NCBI GenBank assembly: GCA_964035795.1 | Contig: OZ038320.1 | Span: forward strand, 23,454,589-23,518,588 | Direction: 5' to 3' | Source of the DNA: Pterobdella sp. o SKG-2022 | Lineage: Eukaryota; Annelida; Clitellata; Hirudinida; Piscicolidae | Length of the DNA: 64,000 nucleotides | Shown here: one piece after another, positions 23,162-34,640 of the stretch | How the letters are laid out: every line of letters starts with the position of its first letter | Numbering within the stretch: position 1 is the first letter of the stretch | Notes under the pieces: model-generated | Seen by the model: the letters and a program-made list of their open reading frames with translations, nothing else | Databases searched by the model: none | Told to the model about the DNA's origin: nothing | Translations under genes and position numbers: made by a program

Positions 23162-26100
23162 TTAATCTTCATCATTTTCTAAGGGAACGTAAATAGCATT
23201 TTGTTTACTCCTCTGTCTTGGGTTCTCAACAGAGACTTCCCCATCCACACTAGTGTCATTCACTTCTGTATCAAGTCCACAGTTTTTATCTATGAATGAT
23301 CTTCTATACTGCTCTTTAAAGCATAATAGTATTGGAAAAGTGGTTATTCCCGCTCCAAACAATACCCAGTCCATCCAGAATGTTCCTGGTTGAGATTCAA
23401 GTGTTTCATAGAAATTAAACAAAGAAAATAGAAATTATAATTTATGAAATAATGATTTTAAAAACCAAAACTCGTAAGTGCATAAAAATTCAACTGAATA
23501 GTAAAACATTAAAACCTTGCATACAAACCAACGTTAGGAAACAAAAACACCACAAGGAAGACCAATGGAACCGCATTGTAGACAAACGTCATTATCTGCG
23601 TATTATTAATTGAAAAGTTATATAGATAAGAGAAAAACTATGTAGCAGGAATTTGGACTATTTGGGCGCAAGATGCCACTCAAAATGATTAATTGGTCGA
23701 AAGTTTCTTAAGTCGAAAATGATAATTTCTTCCTTATATTTAGAATTAATTTCTCAATATTTTTTTGTAAATATTGTTGAAATATAATGTTAAAAACCCC
23801 TAACAGCTGTAATGCAGAGTTCAGCCACAGGGTATGTGGCTTCGATGGCCAACTCATAATATAAGGGGACATTGCCATTGTTAAACAACCCTTGCAGACA
23901 GCCTGCTAACATCAATTGCCCTGATGTTTTAATATAATTTTTTACATTGAATTTTTCAATTGTATTTTCACGTTGTACCTTAAATGTTAGTAACAACTAA
24001 ATTTTTTAAATTAAGTCTGTCCAACCCACGCTAATGATGATGATGAACTTACAAGAAGAGAATGTGATGTACTGGTGTGAGAGAAGGATGAACCAGAAAG
24101 TGCTAATGATGAACCCTGTCACCATTATCAATGAAAACATTTTCATTCTGCCCAAGAACATGTCTGAGAGTCTATGGTGGTTTGAAAATTTCAGAAGCAT
24201 TGCTTATGGCTATACCTCTAAAGACCGTATTAAAATTATGATTATTGAAAATTTGAAAAAAATTAAATTAAAATACAGTTTTATTCTTATTTTATTTAAT
24301 AAAAATAGAAATTCTATTAATGGGAAGATACGAAGTGATAGAAATGACATCAACCTGCCAATGATAACGCCCATGACACTTCCAGCCATCACTGACACGA
24401 AGCCCAACCACCCAATATTCGTCTGAGCAGTTGAAAGAGTTTATCCGTGAAAACACTGAGCCCTATACTTAATGTATCAAAAAATATTAATTGAATGTTA
24501 GAATCTAACCTTGTTTAAATGAGACAAAAAGTCGATTAACAAGTAACAATGAAAAACTTGTTGAAATGTTCAAATTCGATAAGCTGTACAAGCCAACGAT
24601 GGAATTAAACACTAACAACGTTCATAAGGTTTTTGAGGTTGACTCCAAGTAGTCCATTCCAAACCCCGTATATACTAACCGCTGTAGCATACGCTATACA
24701 GACCAGCCAGAAGTGGCTCAGTTCCCAACTGAAAGATGATTTGTGATGTATTCTGAATGAGTTCACTATAAAATTAAGTGAAACTTTTTTAAGGCAAAAA
24801 GTTTTTAGGATATCTTAATAATCAAATCATATTAATAACTTGCTAGATAACTTTTAATGGTTTAACTAGAAATATGAAAAAAAAACCAAAAAAAAAGTTG
24901 AAAAAGCGAAATATATTGATAAACTCATCAAAAATGACGATTCTATCAAATGAATTTTATAAGCTTTCATATTTAGGCAGCATATTGTGAACGAAAAGTG
25001 TAGTATTTAACACATAACAAATAGATATAAAAAGTGAAATAATATAACAAAAGACCTGAAAACTTTGCGACACCCACTGATAAGATCCAGCTTGCCCATT
25101 GCGGTAGTGACGGTGGGAGGTATAGCAGGTTTCGATGGAAAGTATATGAACATCAACAATAGTATTCCTGTTACTATGCCCAGTTCTGATGTTTAGGAAA
25201 ATGAACATCATTAGAGAAAAAAAGGAAAATAATTAAAAAAGATTGTGAATTTCAATTATGGAGAACTATTTTTCAATCACAGTAACTAATTTCATTGAAA
25301 TTCCTTGGAAACACCAAGGTATTTGTTTTAAAATAAAAACTTATAATTTTGAAATTATTATATGCATTTATGTAATATTTGCAAAAATGCATTGTTAATC
25401 AAAACCGATTTCTTAATAAAAATGCTTGATTCAAATCGTTTTTGTTAATAGGCTAGTTAAGTAAAGCATAGTAACTCATAACTAAATTTTAAATTCTAAC
25501 ACAAACCTATGTATCTACACAAGATTATTTGACTGCGCATCAAATCTATATCTGTTGAAATATTAAACCAATGAGAAAAAAAAGTAATGGCTTGAATACT
25601 AATTGTGATTTTGAACCTCAATAATGAAACTTTTAAATGTCATATTTAAAGAAAAATAGTTGCAAATAGATTTTTTAAAGAATTATTTGTATATAAAAAC
25701 CGACTAAAATTTTAATTTGAATAAAAACATCAAAAATCTGAGAAAAAAAACTTTATTTGAAAATGAGCCGAATATTTGATTTAAATATTTATAAAAGTTT
25801 AAATTAGAAAATCTTCGACTTCATCTTATTAACTGATAATAGTGATAGTGGCATAATTAGACGTTATTTAGATTGATTAAATGACCAACTTGTGGAGTTT
25901 TGAATGTCAAGAGGTCTGTAAAAACAATAAAATGACACATTTATTTCTTTACCACAAGCCATAACAATACCAATTGAAAAAACTTTATAGAGAAGGGAAA
26001 AAAAACAAAAAGTATTTATTAACTTAAATCGTAAGACAAATTTACATTACCAAGTGAGTGACTCAAAAATTTCGCCTTATGAAAAGCTTCGTTAATGAAT

Positions 26101-28858
26101 TTTTTTTCTTCCATATTTGATTTAGGCTATTCCAAGTCATAAAAACTTTGTTTTCAAAATATTTTAATTATTCAGAAATCTGAACCCATGTCTGATGATA
26201 GTTATTGATTAGCCATTTATAAATGTACTAGAAACAAACACAAAGGTTTATTTGACAACGAAGCTTCTTGTGAAAAGTGCTTAATAATGTAAGTTTTGCT
26301 TACGAAATCATTTCTTGCTAAATAAACCGAAGTTCTGGTTGTTTTAGCTTGACTTTTCAATGAACGTTTATTTTGTGTTTAGCAAATCAAACTTATGCAA
26401 AAAAAATTTTTAGTAATAATTTGTTACGTGTCAATCAGATGACTTGGACCTAGAAAGTATCATTACCAAAATTTCATTATAGTCAGCATCATTCCCTTTT
26501 CCAAGGAACCACTGACCTAAAAAGTATATCTTTAAAAACTTTATCAATGATACTAACAGTAATGCAGGGTTAATTGGGATGGGAACTGGTGGGTCAACAA
26601 TGAGAGGACCTGTGAAAATTTTTAGTATGAAAATGAATTAATACAAAGGCAGAATTTAAAATCTGATGTGAGTACAAAGAAGTTGATGGTTAGATTGGGG
26701 TTGGATAGTACGATCGTTGAAGTGGTGAGGCAAGGGAGTTTGAGATGGCTGGGTCATGTAGTAAGAAAAAGGGATGATTACTGTGCTAAACAGGCATGGA
26801 GGTTTGAGGTTGAAGGTAGTAGAGGAAGGGGAAGACCAAGGTTAACCTAGAAAGGGATGATGGAAAACTTTTGTCATGGGCTTGGATTAGTTCTTGAAGA
26901 TGGCTACGACAGGGTGGCATGGAGAGAGAGGGTTAGGTCATGGAAAGAAGTCAGTGACCCCTTGGAAAAGGGAAAAATGCTGACTATGATAAAATGATAA
27001 TTATGATGTGATGCACTCATTCTAAACTTGAACAAGTTTCTGAAAAACGAAATAATTTTTGAAACACTTACCAAAGAGAAAGCAGACAGCTCCCCCAGTG
27101 TAACCACTTATGGTAGTGATGGCTGTTGCTGTAGCCCTTTGATTAGCTGGAAACCAGAGGGCAGAAATGATTGGTCCAGCAGTGAATGCCATGACGCCAG
27201 CAGCGCCAATGAGGAAATGAGCTATTGTAGCCAGCCTGAGATTATTTTTTAAAACTTACATTGATTTTTCTTGCAACGGAAACTGGAATATTGATAACTT
27301 TTAAATGAAATAAACTTAGAACTGATCAAAACTAAATTTCACATACCAAAGGTTGTGTGTGGTGTGAGTGATTGCACAACGCATGGCACATCCAACCACC
27401 ATCAACAAAGAGTTGATTATCATTGGCCACCTCAAACCTAGTTGATATCATTAACTGATTTTTCATGGCTTTGAAGCTAATAAAATTAATTAAATTTCAG
27501 TTTAATTTAAAAAAATTTATTGTTTGGTTGCTATGTAAATTAATATATAAACCAGAATTACCCAACTTATCGATGGCAATGGCAAAAGGAACCATGCCTA
27601 CAAGATAAGATACATAAACCCATATCTGCATTAGAGAAATATCTGAGTCTGTCCAACTGAAAAAAAGAATTTTAAATTTTTATATTAAATCTAAGTGTGT
27701 ATGAAAAGAATGTTTGAGAATATTTATGCATCTATCAAAACAAGTAATAAAAATAGATTCATTTGAATTAAATTTTAATTATAAACATTATCCCGAAAAT
27801 CATACAGCTATATATTATTGTTTAAATTTTATAACGTGTAAATTTTATTAATACAAAATTTATAAAGATGAACTTATGGCAATATGCATATTTTAATAAA
27901 AACAAAAATCAAGCTACAACAAAAAAATATATATTTTATTGTGATATGGGCATGTCAATTATCTTGAAGATAGTGCAAACATGAAAGGATGTAAACTACT
28001 GAAACTATCAATTTTCTAGGATGCTATTTGATGAACAAGTAATTTGAAAAAATGAAGATTTTAATGGTTGTCAGCAAAACATTAAAAATATACTATTTTC
28101 TGAATGTTGAAATTCAAAGAAAAATTTGACATTCATATAAAAATATTCACAGCTTGCCAAGTTTATATCCCTTTAAAAAATCAATACCATCCATCAAATA
28201 CTTGGTATGTCATTAACTAAATATTCTTATAAGTCAAGTACCTAAACTTTTATATTAAAGTCTATTAATTTTAATGAACAACTTAGTATTTAATGAAAAA
28301 CAATAGGAAAGATAAATTGCAAAAGATACAATTAATAATTTAAAGTGTATAAGCAAGTTTTGCTAAAAAAAACTATGCACAATTAAACTATTTGAAGCAG
28401 TATGTGTTAAATAGGTTCTAACAACCAGAACCACAAAATCATTGAAAGAAAATACTGACTGGAAAACAGCCTCAGCTGAAGGTGTGATGACACTCCACGA
28501 GTTTATTAGACCTCCTTGCATGAAGGCCATCACGGAAAACAACCCTAAAATGTACCATCTTCTTTTGTATACCTTGAAATTTAAGAAGATTTTTCCGATT
28601 TAAATAATTTCATTATGTATTCAAATAATTAAATAAATTAAAAAACATATTATGGTGAAATAATTTCAAGTGCTACACAGAAAAAAATAGAAAAATCAAT
28701 ACCTTCAGATGATGGCCTCTGAAGCTAGTTTCTAGAATAGATGGAAAAGAAAGCGGTGGGGATTGTGGAGAAAAAGAAACATCGGGGCTTAATAGATGAG
28801 TGTCGTCTTCAGTGCTATCTTCCAAAGTTTGATTGTTTATAGACTTTTTAGATTTCAT
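23162..28858 (-). CDS. SLC49A4: SLC49A4 (DIRC2)-like lysosomal MFS transporter, 14 exons
   Basis: Twelve-helix major-facilitator protein of the SLC49 family. It is most like SLC49A4/DIRC2, a lysosomal transporter reported to export pyridoxine; substrate here is inferred only. Exons: 28703-28858, 28460-28572, 27562-27656, 27347-27437, 27072-27235, 26558-26609, 25890-25915, 25056-25185, 24620-24728, 24355-24422, 24053-24171, 23805-23920, 23529-23595, 23162-23385. All phases close, giving about 509 residues (human about 478). Motifs: YKRRWYILGLFS before TM1, DKLGLRWP in loop 2-3, ALWFPANQRATATAI in TM4-5, GPLIVDPPVP, YFPSKPAIPP, and ATYPVAELC late. The N-terminal tail has an acidic dileucine (DDTHLL, residues 18-23), matching the sorting signal type used by DIRC2. 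The 26-nt exon 7 is the only arrangement I found that reconciles phases. FLVCR or MFSD7 relatives are less likely. Confidence 0.88.
24019..24046 (+). repeat. Remnant of a GATGATG-tailed retroelement next to a splice donor
   Basis: CCAACCCACGCTAATGATGATGATG resembles a shortened form of the element ends at 38434 and 45739 (CCAACCCATGCTAGC.. then CGATGATGATG). It sits in the intron directly beside the donor of the exon 24053-24171. Confidence 0.5.
26650..27003 (+). mobile_element. Non-LTR retrotransposon, C-terminal fragment (family C)
   Basis: The translation includes LRWLGHVVRKRDDYCAKQAW and GRGRPRLTW, the usual end of RTE/L1-like reverse transcriptases, after the RT core. A TAG replaces the Trp codon and stops the frame at 26848, but homology runs on to DPLEKGKMLTMIK and an ATGATAAA tail. 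It lies antisense in an intron of the SLC49A4-like gene. A sister copy is at 54240. Confidence 0.75.
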
Positions 28859-29399
28859 TTTTCGATTTTTCTACTCTAAATTGAGTATTTTTTAATAAAT
28901 ATTATTAGGTTAAGAAGTTTTTGCACAGCGTAAGCTATAATCTAGTTTAAATATCAAAAAAGTTGTGACATTTTGGAAAGTAAATTTTTTAAACAAAAAA
29001 GCTTTTTCATAATATAATTATAGTTTTATTATAACATAAATAGTTCTCATAAGACTTGGGTGTAAAACTGAACTTAATACAACCAGCGCTAGGTATATAC
29101 AATCAAAACCATGTTTCATCATGGTAGCACAAAAACTTTCAATTTTTTATTCAAGTTTTATAATTTTTTATATATCAAACTAAATAATTTTTTTTCATCG
29201 TTTAATAGCACGCTATCTTTTTTAGAAACCAAGAAGTTATTCGATTCCAAACTCAAACACATTTCGAGGCCAGATAATCAAAAATAAAATCTGTTATCCT
29301 ATTTAGAGCATTTTTTAAAGATGTTATAAATTTAGAAAAATTCGATAAATTGTCCCATGAAATTGTTGAAGCAACCACAAATCCTCAAAAGGTACTTAC
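28859..29399. other. Region upstream of the SLC49A4-like ATG
   Basis: An acceptor-like minus-strand CAATTTAG lies 20 bases before the ATG at 28858, implying an upstream untranslated exon. Otherwise the sequence is AT-rich without recognisable elements. Confidence 0.4.
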
Positions 29400-29456
29400 C
29401 CTTTCTATTGCAGTGTTCATGTACCTAATATTGCTATATTCATTGTTCTTGGAGAT
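29400..29456 (-). other. Candidate upstream or alternative first exon of the SLC49A4-like gene
   Basis: On the minus strand, 57 bases are bounded by a TTTATTTAG acceptor and a GTAAGT donor. The frame is fully open (ISKNNEYSNIRYMNTAIER). Joined to 28703-28858 via its acceptor it would be leader sequence. Joined directly to 28460-28572 it is in phase and gives MNTAIERVYKRRW, a protein without the dileucine tail. Which occurs cannot be told from sequence. Confidence 0.5.
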
Positions 29457-29896
29457 CTAAATAAAACAATTAAACTCTGTTTTTATTTAAAAAAAAAGAT
29501 AAAACTAATTTGATAACAGGAGAAATACATTATTTATTCAAAAATGTTAAAATCAGTTTGAATGAAAGCTCTTTTTTGAAAATTCATTTCGTTTTTAAAA
29601 AAACCAAAATTACTAATTATTTTTATTTGACTCAAAATCTTTCATGTATAAAATGACGGTGCAGCTATAAGTCGTCAAAGCTCTAAAAAAATTTCAATTC
29701 TGTTATTAAAAAAACTGACGATTTCTTGTAAAATTTAAATAATTAGATCATTCAGATCATCAAATTCGTGCTAAGTGATTCTGTGTTCTTCAATAAAGAT
29801 TTAAGGTAAACAAATACTAATAATAATTTACTTTGAAAAATAATTAGCAATAACTCAATTTTTTCATACTTTCTCTAGTCAATATTCACTTCGGTG

Positions 29897-29902
29897 TTTA
29901 TT
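29897..29902 (-). terminator. Polyadenylation signal of the ZIP gene
   Basis: Minus-strand AATAAA about 75 bases after the ZIP stop codon, in an appropriate position. Confidence 0.55.
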
Positions 29903-29975
29903 TAAGTCCACAAAACTTTTTGTAAGTTGGACTAACATCATCAAGTGAAAATACAGATATGTACATTTTTTAACT

Positions 29976-31841
29976 CTAGTCAAGACATGTACTAATGTTA
30001 TAAATCCGCGGACTATCATTTGTGTTGTGTTTGTTGAGAGCTAACAAGGCTTCAAGCACAAAGCCCAGGATGACGCTGAAAAATATGGAAAAGTGAGAAA
30101 CACGGGTGCTAAAATGCTTGTATAAAACTTCAAAAAAAGTAACGTATAGGAAAGAACCTGTCAAAATAATAATAGAGTTATATGAAAAATTCAATATTTG
30201 TTTTCGACTAACTTAGTTAGCAATATAAATAATCTTTTAAGCGTTGATAACTTAATTTAGGAATAATAATTCAAATTTGAGATTTCTTAAAAACTCAAAA
30301 TCAAATTAATGTTTTTTTAAAAACAAACACCAAATATTTAAAAAGAAAACACAAGAAGCTTTTCGCTTAGAAACTAAACCTCACTCCATACAACATTACT
30401 TTTCAACACAGCTTGCATAAGCTTTTACATTAGTTTAGTATTTTAGATAATGAACTATTGCTTTTTTTAATTATAGTTACTAATTCATTTTTTTTTTGAG
30501 AATTTCAAATGAGAGTTCAGAATTTTTTTAAAAATACATAGCATTTTTCTAAAATTCTTTTTAAGAATGTTTCGAAACAATCGGTTGAATTAAACTAATT
30601 GAAATCAAATTGATACATTAAATGATAAAATATAGAAAATCTATTGAAATTGTTATACTCACCACTACTCAGCGCCAGTAAAACTCCAGTGACAGCATTA
30701 TGTTCTGTATCGCTGTAGTGAATCTTCAACAAACAATTTAAATTTGTATGACACGCTTTAAGAAATTAGAATTTAATTCAAAGCAATTAAATATGATTTT
30801 CAACAATTACCGGTTATAAAATATTTTGACTCGTAATAAAAAAATATTTATTTCAAAAATTAATACAAATCGTTTTCAAATGCAATATCAAATTTTAGTC
30901 ACTTTTGAAATTAAAATCCCTATTAAGTTACCACAAGGAAACACTAGAGAATAGAACAGACAAATGGCCAAATATAATTTCTTTGAAATGTCTTTGTGTT
31001 TATAAAACTGAAGACCAAAGTTAAAACTCATCACTATCTCATGGATCAAAATAGCAATGGGTAAACGCCAAATAAATTCAAAATTCTTTTGAACTCCCAG
31101 AGATAATCCTCCTAGTATATGATGAAAGGAAAAAGAAAATATTATGATGATTTTGCTAGCTTTAGTGTTCGATGAAAAGTCGGTTGATAAATTTATTCGA
31201 TGCTTGAATTGATTATGGCGAGTGTTAGTTGAAATGTTTTCTGTACAATTGGAGTTGTTTGGATCGTTATTGGCCGAGTTAGAGCATGTAGGATCGGTGT
31301 GAAATTCATGTAAAGAAGTCAGAATGTTTGATTCACTTATTACAAACACACTTTGGAATCGTTGAGAAAAATGAACTTTGATGTTTTGAATTTTTTTGTC
31401 AAAGTAAACCACAATTCAACTTGTTAAAAGAAAAACAAAGAACCCCACTCCTATTAAGAAAAAAGGTAGCGGATATTTAGTAGGAAAAGATTTATCAAAA
31501 TTTTCAATTACTTCAGGAAACATATGCAACAAAAATGCACCTAAAAACACACCACCACTAAACGTACTGATACAGTCCAAAAGAAGATTACGAAAACTAA
31601 TTTTTCGATAATAATTGCATTCATTTGAGTAAGTACTTAAGTAATTGTTTGAAATTCTAGATTCATTTTTTGTTTCAATGTTTGGTATGTTTACTACTTC
31701 CGAGTTATCTTCTTCTAGTTTTTTTCTTTTGAAGCTTTTGTTGAAAAAGTTTTCAGAAATCAAAAATGGAAGCAAACATGCGAAGAATGTGGAGAAGAAT
31801 ATAAGTAATCCAAAAAGGAACTTTACTAATGACAAATCCAT
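29976..31841 (-). CDS. ZIP (SLC39) metal transporter with in-frame TGA
   Basis: Member of the ZIP zinc/iron permease family (SLC39A1/2/3-like), which moves Zn2+ into the cytosol. Exons: 30903-31841, 30663-30723, 29976-30157; phases close at about 393 codons. Helices seen: TM1 at residues 5-27, TM2 STFSGGVFLGAFLLHMFPE, TM3 PLPFFLIGVGFFVFLL, a variable Asn/Ser-rich loop, TM4 FHHILGGLSLGVQ, TM5 LPIAILIHEIVMSFNFG, and the last helices with SGSFLYVTFFEVL and a late ILGFVLEALLAL. Two oddities. Codon 142, at the end of TM3, is TGA (31416-31418), with clear homology in the same frame on both sides. The TM4 glutamate of the usual HxxxE is Gly (residue about 244). It may be a decaying gene, may use an unrecognised short intron (GT at 31420, AG at 31376, 45 nt, in frame), or may contain a sequence error. 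Confidence 0.75.
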
Positions 31842-33454
31842 CTAAACTGAATTAAATAAACTTGGGTCCATTTAAAGTAAAAAAAATTAGAAGTAATTCG
31901 GTCAAATACGGTCAAAATATAAATAATTTTTGATATTTTGTCCTTACAACATTATTTATAGGAAGTTTATTTTTTCTGATATTCAAGACCACATTTTACC
32001 AAGCTTTCGTAGTCATAACTTATCAAATACATAAAAATTTCGAAATTGTAAAACCAAACTGTACAAACATAAAAACGAGAATCAGTGAACTAAAGTGGTT
32101 TGTCTTTTATAGCGAAACAAAAGCCATTATCGATTAAAACGTTATTGTTTCATAGATCAATTTTATACTGCATAAACTAATAAAACTAAACAAGAAGCTC
32201 ACAAAAATCGCGTTAACTTGTATTATGAAAAATAATATATGAATGATATCGTTAATTTATCAGCCTGTCTTTTTGAATATTGGAAATAATAACTTACCTG
32301 TTACAGTTTTATGTACATGAATAAATTAAACAAGGAACGCCCCTGTTATTTTCAGGTAACATCGTTTTCAAGGAGGATTCTATTTAAATTGAATTGGTGT
32401 CAAAGCTTTCAATTGTTGGATATTCAATATTCTTTGAATCAAGTTGGAAATAATGAATTTTAAATTATTACCAAGATGGTTTGCCCCATAAACTATGAAG
32501 TTTCTATATCCACCTAAAACACTTTGACCTAAACTCGTTTTAATTGGAACAAGCGATACACTTTATACCTAAAAAATTATTTTATCGATGTCAATGAAAT
32601 ATTTTTCCAAAAAAACTTTCATATGAGACAATTTCGATTCTCTTTCTTAAGATGCCAAACATTTTTAAATAAGCTAGTTTTACCCAGTTTTCCATTCCAT
32701 AACTAATGAATGAAAAAACAGCTTTATTTCAAACAGTTTTTTTGAAATTTCACATTAGCCCTTCAAATGTTTAACAATTTAATTTCATTTATAAGCTTAA
32801 GACTTTTTTACATCACTTGCACTAGAATTACACGTCTTTCGCAGACTAAAGGTTGCAAACGCTTGGATATATAATTAAATATTGACTCTGTGTTTTTAGT
32901 TTGTTTGGAATCGTGGTCTTTCAACTCTGGCAAACTTTCAAATACTTATAATCAGATTTAACTTCTTTGAGGAAATGAAGTGTTATTAGGTTTCACGTTG
33001 TTTCCTTCGGTTTACATTTGCAGTGAGCAATGTTGCATACTTTTTGTTCCTTGTTCATATGATAAGGATGAAATTTTGAAATGCTAAAACACGCAGTTCT
33101 AAGTGAAAAAAACAGGAACGAAACTATTTAAGGAAAAATAATTGGAGCTTTGAAACATACGAAGTAGTAATCGCAAAACTTTTTTTTTTAAATTTCTTTG
33201 GAGGATATTATTTAATGTGAAAAATGTATTAATAAAAACCAATCTAATAAAAATCATGGGAGTTTCACTGAGTTATAATTTACAAGTTTCATGATAAACG
33301 ATTCAAAAACAGATCTCGAGTTCAAAAATTAGCAATAACAATTAAATAAAATCATGGCGTTTACAATGTATAAGTTTTATAAAATGGCTTCTGATCCAAA
33401 ATATCTCAAAAATAGTTTCATTATAACAGTATGACTTAGAATTACACTTTTTGT
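31842..33454. other. Region upstream of ZIP
   Basis: AT-rich, without a recognisable exon or repeat apart from a TATA-like string near 32104. The ZIP and TAB1 genes diverge from this side, about 3.5 kb apart. Confidence 0.4.
32104..32111 (-). promoter_or_regulatory. Possible TATA box of the ZIP gene
   Basis: Minus-strand GCTATAAAAGAC, about 265 bases upstream of the ZIP ATG. The motif is good, but the distance implies a long or spliced leader. Confidence 0.35.
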
Positions 33455-34640
33455 TTAAATAATGGTAAGCTTTTCCTTCTTTCTCTTGACTTCTCTTCTG
33501 CTTTTGATACTATTGACCACTCACTTTTACTGCAGCATCTCAACTCCTCTTTTGGTATTTCCGGCTCCTCAATTTCCTAGCTTACCTCATATCTTTCTAA
33601 GCGTTCCTCCACTGTTTCTATTAACAAATCTTCTTCTCCTCTCTCTGTTCCTTTGATGTTCTTCAGAAATCTGTTCTCGGGCCTTTTTTCCTTATTTTTT
33701 ATACCTCTCATCTCCCTTGTCTTATCAAATCTTTCTCTTTTCAAAGTCAGCTTTTTGCTGACGACACCTATATCTTCTCTTTTTTTCGTCTTTCTTCCTT
33801 TTGTTCTACTCTTGAAGGGCTTAGTCTCTGTCTCTTCTATTCTTTCATGAAGTAACTCCATGCATCTAAAACTTAATCCCTCTAAATTTAACTTTATCTA
33901 TCTTTCTAAGTCCAAATCTCTCCCTTCCTCTCTTCCTCCCATTATGGTCTCTGACCTAACTACCTATCCATCTTCCACTATTCGCTGTCTTGGCTTTCTC
34001 CTTGATTCTTCTCTTTCTTTTAATCTTTAAACTCTCTCTGTTGCTTCTGCTTGTTTTTTCATCTACTTCATATCAGACAGATCTTCTCTTATCTCGATGA
34101 TGCCTCTCTTAAGATTCTTGTCTTCTTTCTTGTTTTCACCTGACTTGACAACTGCAACTCTGTATTTTAATCTTCCTAAGTCTACTCTCTACCTTCTAAG
34201 TAAAGCTTTCAACTCTGCTGCACGCCTGGTCTTTCATTATCCTAAATTCTCCCATATCTCTTCATCTCTTATCGATCTTCACTGGCTTCTTCTTCACTTT
34301 CACTCTTCCTTCAAAATCTGTTCTTCCATGAACAAAATTTCTCATTCTACTTCGCCTTCCTATCTTTTTAACCTTTTACTACCTCCTAAACGTGCCGGCT
34401 TACGGTCCTTTAATCGTTTTCAACTCTTCATTATCTCTCTCTCTCACTCCTATGCTAAATCTGATTTTTTTTTTGATCCAATTCTCTGGAACTCTTTTTT
34501 TCCTAATCTTAAATCATCTTCCTATCCTACTTTCCTCAAAAACCTAAAAACTTTCTTTTTTAAGCAGTTTATAGCAGAGCGCCTCTGAATGATGCGGAAG
34601 AGGCGCTACATAAATAACTCATTATTATTATTATTTTGAA
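33455..34640 (+). mobile_element. Degraded L2-like LINE, second family
   Basis: The translation across frames shows DFSSAFDTIDHSLLLQHLNS, then SVLGPFFLIFYTS, then LFADDTYIF, and a C-terminal stretch ILWNSFFPNLKSSS. This is an RT of the L2/CR1 type with several frameshifts and stops. It is 5'-truncated within RT. The end carries a perfect stem, the GCGCTACATAAATAAC terminus and a (TTA)n tail. The strong pyrimidine bias sets it apart from the family at 47.9 kb. Confidence 0.8.
34578..34607 (+). repeat. 3' terminal stem-loop of the LINE at 33.5 kb
   Basis: AGCGCCTCT and AGAGGCGCT form a perfect 9-bp stem around a 12-base loop, 20 bases before the triplet tail. LINE 3' hairpins are known as recognition sites for their own reverse transcriptase; that role here is inferred. 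Confidence 0.65.

Noticed and set aside
24034..24426. 130-residue plus-strand open frame
   Set aside because: It is antisense to two exons of the SLC49A4-like gene and the intron between them, with no motif.
31416..31418. Selenocysteine at the ZIP TGA
   Set aside because: No ZIP selenoprotein is known to me and I see no SECIS evidence. Mutation, splicing or error is simpler.
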